From the NCBI GenBank assembly GCA_947469285.1, contig CANIOW010000004.1:1-64000 (forward strand): 64,000 nt of DNA, written 5' to 3'. Source of the DNA: Gammaproteobacteria bacterium (lineage in GTDB: Bacteria > Pseudomonadota > Gammaproteobacteria > Steroidobacterales > Steroidobacteraceae). Position numbers and translations under genes: made by a program. How positions within the stretch are numbered: position 1 is the first letter of the stretch; each line of letters starts with the position of its first letter. Shown one piece after another: positions 23,300-32,007 of the stretch. The notes under the pieces were generated by a model. That model saw only the letters and a list, made by a program, of their open reading frames with translations. It was not told the DNA's origin and ran no database searches.

Positions 23300-24664
23300 T
23301 CAAGCCAGCTTGGCGCGCAGGTCGTAAGTGCTCGCGCCCGTAATGGTGACCTCGAGAAACTCACCGACGCGCGCCGCCGCCAACGCGCGTGCGCCCCGCA
23401 CCTTGACCACCCCATCGATATCGGGGGCGTCGGCGTAGCTGCGAGCGATAACCGTGCTCCCTTCGATCGCATCCACCAGCACCGTCAGGCGGCGACCCAC
23501 CTTCTGTTGCAGACGCGCAGCGCTGATGCTGGCGGCCTTGGCCATGAAACGTTCGTAGCGTTCCTGCTTGACCTCTTCTGGCACCGGCCCGGCCAGGGCA
23601 TTCGCGGGCGCGCCCTCGACTGGCGAGTACTTGAACGCCCCCACACGGTCGAGCTGCGCCTCGTCGAGCCAGTCGAGCAGCTCCTGAAACTCCGCTTCCG
23701 TCTCGCCGGGAAAACCCACGATAAAGGTACTGCGCACCGCCAGGTCCGGCACCATGGCCCGCCAGGCCTTGAGCCGCGCCAGGGTATTTTCCGCGTGCGC
23801 CGGGCGCTTCATGCGTTTCAGCACCGCGGGGCTGCCATGCTGGAAGGGAATGTCGAGATAAGGCAGCACCTTACCGGCAGCCATCAGCGGAATCACCGCG
23901 TCCACATGCGGATAGGGGTACACGTAGTGCAGGCGCACCCACAACGGCGTCGTGCCTTGTTGCAGCTCGCCGAGCTCCCGCGCCAGATCGAGAAAGCGCG
24001 TGTGAATCTCGCGGCTGCCCCATTGTTCTGCCCGGTACTTGACGTCGACGCCGTAGGCGCTGGTGTCCTGGCTAATCACCAGTAACTCGCGGACCCCGGC
24101 ATTGCGCAGGCGAATCGCTTCGTTCAGTACCTGGGGTAACGGTCGGCTGACCAGATCGCCGCGCATGGAGGGAATGATGCAAAAGCTGCAGCGGTGGTTA
24201 CAGCCCTCGGAAATCTTCAGGTAGGCATAGTGGCGCGGCGTGAGGCGAACACCCTGCGGCGGCACCAGATCAAAAAAAGGATCATGCGCCGGCGGCAAAT
24301 GTTCATGGACGGCGTCCATCACTTCGTCGAAGGCATGCGGTCCGGTGATCTTCAGTACCTGCGGGTGCTGCGCCAGAATCTGCTCCGGACGGGCACCCAG
24401 GCACCCGGTCACCACCACGCGGCCATTTTCGCGCAGTGCCTCGCCAATGGTGTCGAGGCTTTCGTGAATGGCGTCGTCGACGAAACCGCAGGTGTTCACC
24501 ACCACCAGGTCGGCCTGGTCGTAGGTACCCACCACCTCATAGCCCTCGGCACGTAACCGGGTGAGGATCTGCTCGCTGTCGCTGGTGGCCTTCGGGCAGC
24601 CAAGACTGACAAACCCAATGCGCGGGATGCCCCCTGCTGCGCCCTTCCGGTATCCTTCGCTCAT
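23300..24664 (-). CDS. rimO: Ribosomal protein S12 methylthiotransferase
   Basis: A 454-residue radical-SAM enzyme that adds a methylthio group to the conserved aspartate of ribosomal protein S12. The N-terminal UPF0004 domain has [23 protein letters not shown] and TGCLGARP, with three cysteines for the auxiliary cluster. The radical-SAM cluster motif is [12 protein letters not shown]. The C-terminus (GRRLTVLVD onward) is a TRAM domain. The ATG at 24664 overlaps the dapF start on the other strand in a shared CATG. An upstream extension to 24709 lies in dapF. It converges on fadD. Confidence 0.95.
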   Translation of the reverse strand: MSEGYRKGAAGGIPRIGFVSLGCPKATSDSEQILTRLRAEGYEVVGTYDQADLVVVNTCGFVDDAIHESLDTIGEALRENGRVVVTGCLGARPEQILAQHPQVLKITGPHAFDEVMDAVHEHLPPAHDPFFDLVPPQGVRLTPRHYAYLKISEGCNHRCSFCIIPSMRGDLVSRPLPQVLNEAIRLRNAGVRELLVISQDTSAYGVDVKYRAEQWGSREIHTRFLDLARELGELQQGTTPLWVRLHYVYPYPHVDAVIPLMAAGKVLPYLDIPFQHGSPAVLKRMKRPAHAENTLARLKAWRAMVPDLAVRSTFIVGFPGETEAEFQELLDWLDEAQLDRVGAFKYSPVEGAPANALAGPVPEEVKQERYERFMAKAASISAARLQQKVGRRLTVLVDAIEGSTVIARSYADAPDIDGVVKVRGARALAAARVGEFLEVTITGASTYDLRAKLA

Positions 24665-25493
24665 GCAACTGCCCTTCGTGAAAATGCACGGCCTCGGCAA
24701 CGACTTCATCGTCTTCGATGAGCCGACCGCTGCCCCCCTGCCCGATCCAGCCCGCCTGCGGGCCTGGGCGGACCGTCATTGCGGGATCGGCTTCGACCAG
24801 GCGCTAGTTCTCTCGCCACCCCGACAACCGGGGACGGCAGTGTACTACCGCATCTTCAATGCGGACGGAAACGAAGTAGAACAGTGCGGCAATGGGGCGC
24901 GCTGTGTCGCCGCGCTGGTGGCCCACCGTCAGGGCCTGGGCCCAGGTGAACTGACCCTAGACAGTCCGGCCGGGCTGGTCCACGCCCGCCTCACGACGGA
25001 CGGACAGGTCTCAGTACGCATGGGTGTCCCAAACTTCACCCCCGCGGCGCTACCGTTCACCGCCAGCGCGGAGGCGGCGTTCTATCCGCTGGAGGCCGGC
25101 GGCACCACCGTGGATATCGGCGCGGTAAGCATCGGTAATCCGCACGCCGTGCTGCGGGTCCCGGAGGTCAAAACCGCTCCTGTCGACCGTCTCGGACCGG
25201 CCATCGAGCACCACCCCCGCTTCGCGCGCCGCACCAATGTGGGGTTCATGGAAGTGGTGAACCGCGGGCATATCCGCCTGCGCGTGCACGAAAGGGGGAC
25301 AGGTGAGACACTGGCTTGCGGAACCGGTGCCTGCGCTGCCGTGGCCGTCGGGCACCGCCATGGCTTGCTGGACCCGCACGTGCGGGTAGACCTCCCGGGC
25401 GGGCGGCTCGACATCGACTGGGCAGGTGACGGCCAACCCATCTGGCTCACCGGCCCGGCCACTCTGGTCTTCGAAGGACACATTGAGCTATGA
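24663..25493 (+). CDS. dapF: Diaminopimelate epimerase
   Basis: 276 residues. Converts LL- to meso-diaminopimelate for lysine and peptidoglycan. [19 protein letters not shown] is the family N-terminus. The two catalytic cysteines lie in EQCGNGARC and [11 protein letters not shown]. Its start codon overlaps that of rimO in a CATG shared by both strands. It overlaps the DUF484 gene by four bases (ATGA), giving the standard gammaproteobacterial dapF-DUF484-xerC operon. Confidence 0.96.
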   Translation: MQLPFVKMHGLGNDFIVFDEPTAAPLPDPARLRAWADRHCGIGFDQALVLSPPRQPGTAVYYRIFNADGNEVEQCGNGARCVAALVAHRQGLGPGELTLDSPAGLVHARLTTDGQVSVRMGVPNFTPAALPFTASAEAAFYPLEAGGTTVDIGAVSIGNPHAVLRVPEVKTAPVDRLGPAIEHHPRFARRTNVGFMEVVNRGHIRLRVHERGTGETLACGTGACAAVAVGHRHGLLDPHVRVDLPGGRLDIDWAGDGQPIWLTGPATLVFEGHIEL

Positions 25494-26218
25494 AAACCCA
25501 GCCGGCACGCGATCCCGGAGACCTCAGCGAAGAGGAGGTGGTCGCGTTCCTGCGGCACGAGGTCGATTTCTTCAGCCGCCATCCGGCGCTGCTCACCCAG
25601 CTGCGCCTGCCGCACCTGCGTGCCGGCACCAGCACCGTGTCGCTGGTCGAGCGTCAAGTGGACCTGTTGCGGGACCAGAAACGCGAAGCCGACACCCAGT
25701 TGCGCGACTTTGTCGCCGTGGCGCGGGACAACACCCAGCTGAATACCCACATTCACCAGCTGGCCTGTGCGCTGATCAGCGCCACCAGCCTGCCAGATGT
25801 GATCGAAGCGCTGGACCGCAGCCTCCGCGAGAATTTCGGTGTGCAAGAGTTCACCCTGGTGCTGCTGCGCGCTCCCGTGGCCAGCCTCGCCTCGGCCCGG
25901 CTGCGCTTTGCCACCCTCGCTGAAGCCACCGTCTGCGGCCTGGACACGGTGCTGGCGGCAGGCGCCCCGCGCTGCGGCAATCTGCGCGATTCCCAGCGCG
26001 ACTGGCTGTTTCCCGCGCATCCTGGCGCCATTGCCTCAGTGGCTTTGGTGCCGCTGGCCGGGGCGGCGGCGCCCGCCCAGGGGGCCGGCAACCGGGAACC
26101 CGCGGGATTACTCGCACTAGGCTCGCCAGACCCGGCGCGGTACCATCCGGGAATGAGCACCGATTTCCTGGCCCGTATCGCCCAACTGCTGGCCGCCGCC
26201 CTCGCCGCGGCGGGCTGA
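25490..26218 (+). CDS. DUF484 family protein
   Basis: A 242-residue protein of the DUF484 family, GAF-like in fold. It begins with DLSEEEVVAFLRHEVDFFSR, then HPALLTQLRLPH and VSLVERQVDLLRDQ, typical of the family, followed by a GAF-like domain to PDPARYHPGMSTDFLARI. The biochemical role is unknown. It is conserved between dapF and xerC in Gammaproteobacteria, as here, and is translationally coupled to dapF through ATGA. Confidence 0.92.
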   Translation: MKTQPARDPGDLSEEEVVAFLRHEVDFFSRHPALLTQLRLPHLRAGTSTVSLVERQVDLLRDQKREADTQLRDFVAVARDNTQLNTHIHQLACALISATSLPDVIEALDRSLRENFGVQEFTLVLLRAPVASLASARLRFATLAEATVCGLDTVLAAGAPRCGNLRDSQRDWLFPAHPGAIASVALVPLAGAAAPAQGAGNREPAGLLALGSPDPARYHPGMSTDFLARIAQLLAAALAAAG

Positions 26219-26220
26219 CC

Positions 26221-27171
26221 GTGACGCTGCCTACCGCCTTTGACCATGACTTGCTGGACCGCTATGGGCGGCACCTGCGGCTGGAAAGGCAGCTGTCGCC
26301 GCATACCAGCGAGGCCTATGCCCATGACCTGGGCGCACTGGTGGCCTTTGCGCTCGCACAGGGCCTCGGCACCCCCGACACCTTCACCGAAGCGCATATC
26401 CGCAACTTCATCGCCGAGAGCCACCAAGGCGGGCTGTCACCCCGCTCCCTGGCCCGCCGGCTGTCTGCCGTGCGCAGCTTTTGGCGCTGGTTGCAGCGCG
26501 AAGAACTGGCGAGCGGCAACCCGGCGCTAGCGGTACGCCCCCCCAAGGCCGGTCGCCGGTTGCCGGAAACCCTCGACGTGGACCGCATGACGCGGCTACT
26601 GACTCCGCAACCGCTGCCCGCCACCGATGGCACAGACCCGCTGTTGGCGATTCGCGACCTGGCGATCATGGAGCTGTTCTACTCCAGCGGCCTGCGCCTC
26701 GCCGAACTGGTCGGCCTGGATCTGGCGGACGTGGAGCTGGGCGAGCAACTGGTACGCGTCACCGGCAAGGGCCGCAAGGACCGCGTGGTCCCCGTGGGGG
26801 GGGCCGCGCGCCGCGCCATCCTCGCTTGGCTAGAGGTACGCGGCCAGTTTTTGGCGCCCACTGGCGAGGCAGCCATTCGCCCCGTCTTCATCAGCCGTGG
26901 CGGCAAACGCCTCACCCCCCGTGCCGTGCAGTTGCGCGTCACTGCCTGGGCCAAGCGTCAGGGCATCGACGTCAAGGTGTACCCCCACCTGTTCCGTCAC
27001 TCCTTTGCCACCCACCTACTGGAAAGCAGCCGCGACCTGCGCGCCGTGCAAGAACTACTGGGGCACGCCAACCTGTCGACCACGCAGGTGTACACCCATC
27101 TCGACTTCCAGCATCTGGCGCGGGTATACGAAAGCGCCCACCCGCGCGCCACGCGCAAAAAAACCGGCTAG
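26221..27171 (+). CDS. xerC: Site-specific tyrosine recombinase XerC
   Basis: A 316-residue recombinase. With XerD it resolves chromosome dimers at dif. The N-terminal SAM-like core-binding domain includes HLRLERQLSPHTSEAYAHDL. The catalytic domain carries SSGLRLAELVGL (first Arg), HLFRHSFATHLLE (His-x-x-Arg), GHANLSTTQVYTHLD (nucleophile Tyr). The GTG at 26221 lies two bases after the DUF484 stop, so it is the last gene of the dapF operon. It converges on the acyl-CoA ligase gene. Confidence 0.94.
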   Translation: MTLPTAFDHDLLDRYGRHLRLERQLSPHTSEAYAHDLGALVAFALAQGLGTPDTFTEAHIRNFIAESHQGGLSPRSLARRLSAVRSFWRWLQREELASGNPALAVRPPKAGRRLPETLDVDRMTRLLTPQPLPATDGTDPLLAIRDLAIMELFYSSGLRLAELVGLDLADVELGEQLVRVTGKGRKDRVVPVGGAARRAILAWLEVRGQFLAPTGEAAIRPVFISRGGKRLTPRAVQLRVTAWAKRQGIDVKVYPHLFRHSFATHLLESSRDLRAVQELLGHANLSTTQVYTHLDFQHLARVYESAHPRATRKKTG

Positions 27172-27187
27172 AGGCCACGCTAGACGG

Positions 27188-28762
27188 TCAGTTGACCCGC
27201 TTCGGGCCACTCCAATACTGTTCGCGTAGCTTGAATTTCTGCAGCTTGCCGGTGACAGTCCGCGGCAAATCCGGGACCAGCTCCACCACCGTCGGACACT
27301 TGAAGTGCGCCAGGTGCTCGCGGCAAAAAGCGATCAGCTCCGCGGCGCTCACCACCATCCCCACGCGCAGCACCACAATGGCTTGCGGCGTTTCTCCCCA
27401 CTGCTCGTGCGGCACGCCGATGACCGCGCATTCGGCCACCGCCGGATGTCGATAGAGCAGGTCTTCGATCTCCGGCGAGCTGATATTCTCACCGCCAGAG
27501 ATAATCACGTCCTTCTTGCGGTCGACAATATTGACGTTGCCCACGGCGTCCCACACCGCCAGATCGCCGGTACGGAACCAGCCGTCCTGCAGCGCCTTCG
27601 CCGTTTCCTCCGGCTGCTCCCAGTAACCGGCGAACACCACGTTCGAGCGCGCACAGACCTCGCCTATGCTGACCCCATCCTGCGGCACCAGCTCATCCTT
27701 CGCATCCAACAACCGTAACTGCACACCCAGCCCGGCCACACCCGCATGCGCTCGACGCGACCAGTCGGTGCGGGCAGTCCCAAAGTCGGGCCCGGAGATC
27801 GTCAGCAGCGGAGCGGTCTCCGTCAGGCCGTAGATCTGCAGGAACTGCCAACCCAACTCGGTTTCCATACGCTCAATAAACTTGGCTGGGGGTGGCGCAC
27901 CGGCCACGGTGAAGCGCGGTACGGTGGTCAGCCGGTAGTCGCCGCGGCCAGGATAGTCGAGCAGCGTTCGCAGGACCGCCGGTGCCATGCAGGCGAAGGT
28001 TACTTGGTGCGCAGACATCAGCCGATAGATCTCGGCCGCCTGCACCGCCCGCAACACCACGTGGGTGCCGCCCATGCCAGTGAGCGCGTACACCCCACCC
28101 CAGCCGTTGCAATGGAACATCGGCAGCGTCCACAGCTCCACGTCTTCGTGCGCGATGCGCAGGTGGGCGATGAGATTGTAGGCATTGATATAACAATTGC
28201 GGTGCGTGAGCATGACGCCCTTGGGCCGTGCCGTGGTGCCCGAGGTGTAGTTGATAGAGACCAAATCATTTTCATCGCGCTCCGGCGCGCGTGGCGCCAC
28301 CGGCGATTCTGCGGCAATGATCGCGTTCCAGTCTTCCCAGCCGGCCACGGGCTCGCCACTGTAGCTGGCCACCACGTAACACTCGACTTGCGGCAGGCGC
28401 GGACGGATCGAGTCGATGACCGCCGTATACTCAGCATCCACCAGCAAGGCCTTCACGCCGGCGTGGTCGATGATGTATGCATGATCCTCAGGGACAAGGC
28501 GATAGTTCAGCGGCACCAGTACCGCGCCGATGTGCGCTGTGGCGTAGAAGCTCTCGAGGAAAAAATGCGAATTGGGGCTGAGGATGCATACCCGGTCGCC
28601 CTGACCAATGCCACGCCGCTGCAAGGCATGCGCCAACTGGTTCACCCGCGCCTGATATTCCGCATAAGTGAAGCGCCGGTCACCGTCGATGATCGCCGTC
28701 TTCGCCGGATACAGCTGCGCCGCACGACGCAGAAAGTCATCAATTAACAGCGGCACTTGCAT
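27188..28762 (-). CDS. AMP-dependent acyl-CoA synthetase
   Basis: A 524-residue adenylate-forming ligase of the medium/long-chain fatty-acyl-CoA type. Motifs: INYTSGTTARPKGVMLTH, MFHCNGWGGVYA, IYGLTETAPLLT, GWFRTGDLAVWD, KDVIISGGENISS, and the catalytic Lys in RTVTGKLQKFKLRE. It resembles acyl-CoA synthetases used for fatty acids or methylmercaptopropionate (DmdB-like), but the substrate cannot be set from sequence. No clear operon partner: it converges on xerC and lies downstream of the exonuclease gene. The ATG at 28762 is unambiguous. Confidence 0.9.
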   Translation of the reverse strand: MQVPLLIDDFLRRAAQLYPAKTAIIDGDRRFTYAEYQARVNQLAHALQRRGIGQGDRVCILSPNSHFFLESFYATAHIGAVLVPLNYRLVPEDHAYIIDHAGVKALLVDAEYTAVIDSIRPRLPQVECYVVASYSGEPVAGWEDWNAIIAAESPVAPRAPERDENDLVSINYTSGTTARPKGVMLTHRNCYINAYNLIAHLRIAHEDVELWTLPMFHCNGWGGVYALTGMGGTHVVLRAVQAAEIYRLMSAHQVTFACMAPAVLRTLLDYPGRGDYRLTTVPRFTVAGAPPPAKFIERMETELGWQFLQIYGLTETAPLLTISGPDFGTARTDWSRRAHAGVAGLGVQLRLLDAKDELVPQDGVSIGEVCARSNVVFAGYWEQPEETAKALQDGWFRTGDLAVWDAVGNVNIVDRKKDVIISGGENISSPEIEDLLYRHPAVAECAVIGVPHEQWGETPQAIVVLRVGMVVSAAELIAFCREHLAHFKCPTVVELVPDLPRTVTGKLQKFKLREQYWSGPKRVN

Positions 28763-28781
28763 GGGCTAGTCCTTGTGGGCC

Positions 28782-29684
28782 TCAAATAATCGACAAGCTC
28801 GCGGCCGCCACACGCTCTGCCTGACGGCGCAGCAGTGAACCGAACCGGGCAGCATCGAGAAAGGCATTGAACGCGACCAGATCCGGCGGGCGGCGCGTGA
28901 GCGCCTGCCGCGAACCATCGAGCGGCACGTCACAAGCAATCCGGGTTAGCTGGCGCGCCAGAAATGCCTTGTCGCGGTGCGCCGTGAGTTTTTCAGCCAT
29001 ACCTTTGGCGCCACGCAGCGGCAGCCCCGGCACTTCATGCAGGTGCTCGTAGAGCTGCTCAAGACTGTCGTACTGCGACAGCAAGACTGTGGCCGTTTTC
29101 GGCCCCACTCCTGGCACGCCCGGGATGTTGTCCACGCTGTCGCCCGTCAAGGCCAGATAATCGGCCATGCGCTCGGGCAGCACTCCAAACCGCGCCGGGA
29201 TGTCGGCATAACCATAGCGTTTATCGTCTGCCCAGTCCCAGAACTCATCACCCTCGCGCACCAGCTGTGACAAGTCCTTGTCCCGCGTCAGCAGCACCGC
29301 GCGTTGCCCACGCGCACGCGCCTGCACCACGAAGGTACCGATGATGTCATCCGCCTCATATTCGTTCGAGCCAAAATCGGCGACACCCAGCAAGCCACAC
29401 AACGCACGACAGCGCGCGAACTGCTGCTCCAGCTCTGCCGGCGGTAATTCACGGTTGGCCTTGTAGGGCGGGTAGATGCGGTTGCGAAACGAGCGCGACA
29501 GGCTCTCATCAAACGCCACCCCAACGTACACCGCACGGGTGCGCTCAAGGAAGTCGAGTAAGAATTTTGCAAACCCATAGACCGCATTGACCTGCCGTCC
29601 GTCACCATCCGTCATAGCCGGTGGTGTAGAGAAGTAGGCGCGGAAAATAAAGTAGCTAGCGTCAATGAGATGAACGGTGGGCAT
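28782..29684 (-). CDS. 5'-3' exonuclease, Pol I N-domain / Xni-like
   Basis: 300 residues matching the free-standing 5'-nuclease domain: LIDASYFIFRAYF, GVAFDESLSRSFRNRIYPPYKANR, NEYEADDIIGT, LTRDKDLSQLV and the H3TH segment GDSVDNIPGVPGVGPKTATV. These supply the acidic residues of the two-metal centre and the DNA-binding helix-hairpin-helix. It likely processes flaps or RNA primers beside Pol I. It has no polymerase part. It lies 19 bases upstream of the acyl-CoA ligase gene in the same direction. Confidence 0.92.
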   Translation of the reverse strand: MPTVHLIDASYFIFRAYFSTPPAMTDGDGRQVNAVYGFAKFLLDFLERTRAVYVGVAFDESLSRSFRNRIYPPYKANRELPPAELEQQFARCRALCGLLGVADFGSNEYEADDIIGTFVVQARARGQRAVLLTRDKDLSQLVREGDEFWDWADDKRYGYADIPARFGVLPERMADYLALTGDSVDNIPGVPGVGPKTATVLLSQYDSLEQLYEHLHEVPGLPLRGAKGMAEKLTAHRDKAFLARQLTRIACDVPLDGSRQALTRRPPDLVAFNAFLDAARFGSLLRRQAERVAAASLSII

Positions 29685-29726
29685 GGCCGGGAAGGATACA
29701 CCGCACCCAGCCTGCCGCAGGCGAAT

Positions 29727-30386
29727 TTACCCAGCGCGGCAGTGCAGCGGACTGCTGCGCGGAAAGTGCGCCCGCAGGTATTCCATCTGGTCGCTCAGCA
29801 CACGCCGTCCCTTCAAATAGATGTACTCGGCATAAGTGGGGGTAAAGGGCACGGCCAGCAGCTGCAGGCCTGCCTGTTCCGGCGTGCGGTTGGCCTTGTG
29901 GTTGTTGCAGCGGCGGCAGGCCGTCACCACATTATTCCAGGCGTCCACACCCCCGAGATAGAACGGGCGCACATGGTCACGCGACAACAAGGTAGGACCG
30001 AAGCGGCCTCCGCAGTACAGGCAGAGGTGCCCATCCCGCTTAAACAAGGTCTCGTTATTCAGCGGCGGGGTGTAATCGCGGCGGCGCGCACTCGGATTAT
30101 GCGTCTGGCCAGTCGTGGCGACGATACTGCTCACCTCCACCACGGTCCGCAGCCCGCTGCGCGCATTCACCCCGCCGCGCAGGCGAAACAGGGTAGAGCC
30201 AAAGGCGTAGGCCACCTGCCCCATGAAATGCAGCCGCACCGCCTCACGGTAGTCGATCCATTCCAGCGGCAGGCCGGAACGGTCGGTGCGCAGCACCTGC
30301 TGGCCAAAACCATGCAGCGCCGCCCATTCCGGGGCAGTGGGAATTTCGGCAGCCGTGTGCGTGAACAACCGCGGGGACTGGAACAT
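29727..30386 (-). CDS. HNH endonuclease family protein
   Basis: 219 residues from the ATG at 30386, or 243 from the ATG at 30458. Neither start has a well-placed ribosome binding site. The HNH core spans about residues 130-190: LFKRDGHLCLYCGG, LLSRDHVRPFYLGG, WNNVVTACRRCNNHKANR, with the two CxxC pairs of a zinc-supported beta-beta-alpha metal fold and the catalytic His in RDHV. Similar stand-alone HNH proteins occur widely in Proteobacteria. Role unknown; it is not next to a restriction or phage gene here. It is divergent from pntAA. Confidence 0.82.
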   Translation of the reverse strand: MFQSPRLFTHTAAEIPTAPEWAALHGFGQQVLRTDRSGLPLEWIDYREAVRLHFMGQVAYAFGSTLFRLRGGVNARSGLRTVVEVSSIVATTGQTHNPSARRRDYTPPLNNETLFKRDGHLCLYCGGRFGPTLLSRDHVRPFYLGGVDAWNNVVTACRRCNNHKANRTPEQAGLQLLAVPFTPTYAEYIYLKGRRVLSDQMEYLRAHFPRSSPLHCRAG

Positions 30387-30553
30387 CCCCCAAATGTACT
30401 CACAGCGGTGTGTCAGACGCAATCCCACTGCCGGCATGGCCGGACGGAAAGTCGCCATCTCCCGACAGTCCAGAGATGTTGCACTGCATACAGATACAGG
30501 CGACTATTCAGAATCCAGATAACGCCCCAGCAGGGGCACGAGGGGAATGCATT

Positions 30554-31681
30554 ATGCCCATCACCATCGGAGTGGCCAAAGAGACCGTGCCCGGAGAGCG
30601 CCGTGTGGCGCTGGTCCCGGAGGTTGCGGCCAAATTTATCGCGCTGGGCGCCCATATCGTCATCGAGAGAGGCGCGGGGATCACGGCACAATTTCCGGAT
30701 GCGGCGTACAACGGCGTCGAATTCGTCGATAACGCCGCGGCCGTCCTGGCCCGGGCGGACGTCTTCCTCAGCGTCCAGCCGCCCTCGCCGGAAACGGTCA
30801 CCGCGCTCAAGTCGGGCGCGGTAGTCGCCGGCTATCTGGCCCCGCACGCGCGCCATGACTTAGTGCGCGCCTTGCGCGACAGCGGCAAAACCAGTTTTGC
30901 CGTGGAACTCATCCCCCGCATCTCGCGCGCCCAGTCGATGGACGCGCTGTCTTCGCAGGCGGCCGTGGCCGGTTACAAGGCGGTACTCATCGCCGCCAAC
31001 ACCCTCGACAAGTTCCTGCCCATGCTTACCACCGCCGCTGGCACCATCCGTCCGGCCCAGGTGCTGGTCATTGGCGTCGGTGTGGCCGGCCTGCAAGCTA
31101 TCGCCACCGCCAAACGCCTCGGCGCCGTGGTGGAAGCCTACGACGTGCGCAGCGCTACCCGCGAACAAGTGAAGAGCCTGGGTGCCAAGTTTGTGGAAAC
31201 GGGCATTAGCGCCGATGGTGCCGGCGGCTACGCGCGCGAGCTGACGGCTGAAGAAAAAGCCAAACAGCAGGAAGTGCTGGATGGGCGCATCGCGGCCGCC
31301 GATGCCGTTATTTGCACCGCCGGCGTGCCGGGCCGGCAAGCGCCGCGCATCGTGTCACGTGCCGCCGTCGAGCGCATGAAGGCCGGCGCAGTGATCGTCG
31401 ACATTCTCGCCGAGAATGGCGGCAACTGCGAACTGTCCCGGGCCGGCGAAACCGTCGAGCATGGCGGCGTGCGCATTATCGGGCCGGTGAATCTGTCTTC
31501 AAGCCTCGCCTACCATGCGAGCGAGATGTACTCACGCAACCTGCTGAACTTCCTGTCGCCCGCCATCGCCAAGGGCGGCGAACTGGCGATCGACTTCGCC
31601 GATGAGGTCTTCGCCGGCAGTGTCGTGACGCACGCTGGCAGTATCAAACACGAGCCCACGGCCACCGCCGTCGGCAACTGA
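30554..31681 (+). CDS. pntAA: NAD(P) transhydrogenase subunit alpha, NAD-binding part
   Basis: 375 residues. Domain I of the Re/Si-specific proton-translocating transhydrogenase, which binds NAD(H). It begins ITIGVAKETVPGERRVALVPE, has RAQSMDALSSQAAVAGYKA and the Rossmann glycine motif VIGVGVAGLQAIATAKRLGA, as in alanine dehydrogenase relatives. Alpha is split here (pntAA and pntAB), as in Rhodospirillum rubrum, and not fused as in E. coli. AGGGG precedes the ATG at 30554. The frame open to 30410 overlaps the HNH gene and is not used. Confidence 0.95.
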   Translation: MPITIGVAKETVPGERRVALVPEVAAKFIALGAHIVIERGAGITAQFPDAAYNGVEFVDNAAAVLARADVFLSVQPPSPETVTALKSGAVVAGYLAPHARHDLVRALRDSGKTSFAVELIPRISRAQSMDALSSQAAVAGYKAVLIAANTLDKFLPMLTTAAGTIRPAQVLVIGVGVAGLQAIATAKRLGAVVEAYDVRSATREQVKSLGAKFVETGISADGAGGYARELTAEEKAKQQEVLDGRIAAADAVICTAGVPGRQAPRIVSRAAVERMKAGAVIVDILAENGGNCELSRAGETVEHGGVRIIGPVNLSSSLAYHASEMYSRNLLNFLSPAIAKGGELAIDFADEVFAGSVVTHAGSIKHEPTATAVGN

Positions 31682-31698
31682 ACTAGAAGGGGAACCCC

Positions 31699-32007
31699 AT
31701 GATTGACGGCATCCTGGCCTTATATATCTTCATGCTCGCCGCCTTCACCGGCTACGAAGTCATCTCCCGTGTGCCGGTCATCCTGCACACCCCGCTCATG
31801 TCGGGCAGCAACTTCGTCCATGGCATCGTGCTCGTGGGCGCCATGGTGGCGCTGTTCCGCGCTGAATCTACCCTAGGCCAGGTCATCGGCACCCTCGGTG
31901 TATTCCTCGCTGCCGGCAACGCGGTGGGTGGCTATGTGGTCACTGAACGGATGCTCGAAATGTTCAAGTCGAGCGGCAACAAGGCCAAGAGCGGAGGTCA
32001 CCACTGA
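31699..32007 (+). CDS. pntAB: NAD(P) transhydrogenase subunit alpha 2, membrane part
   Basis: 102 residues with about three membrane helices: ILALYIFMLAAFTGYEVISR, FVHGIVLVGAMVALF and VIGTLGVFLAAGNAVGGYVV. This is the membrane piece of the alpha subunit, contributing to the proton channel. It lies between pntAA (17 bases) and pntB (one-base overlap, TGATGG), so the three are coupled. AAGGGG precedes the ATG at 31699. Confidence 0.94.
   Translation: MIDGILALYIFMLAAFTGYEVISRVPVILHTPLMSGSNFVHGIVLVGAMVALFRAESTLGQVIGTLGVFLAAGNAVGGYVVTERMLEMFKSSGNKAKSGGHH

Noticed and set aside
25082-26020. Minus-strand open frame of 312 codons over dapF and DUF484
   Set aside because: Antisense to two well-supported genes and without recognisable sequence.
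27746-28747. Plus-strand open frame of 333 codons
   Set aside because: Antisense to the acyl-CoA synthetase; composition typical of a shadow frame.
29727-30386. Restriction-modification or phage island around the HNH gene
   Set aside because: No methyltransferase, integrase or phage gene is adjacent; neighbours are housekeeping genes.
29670-30824. Plus-strand open frame of 384 codons
   Set aside because: Overlaps the HNH nuclease and pntAA in other frames and shows no family motif.
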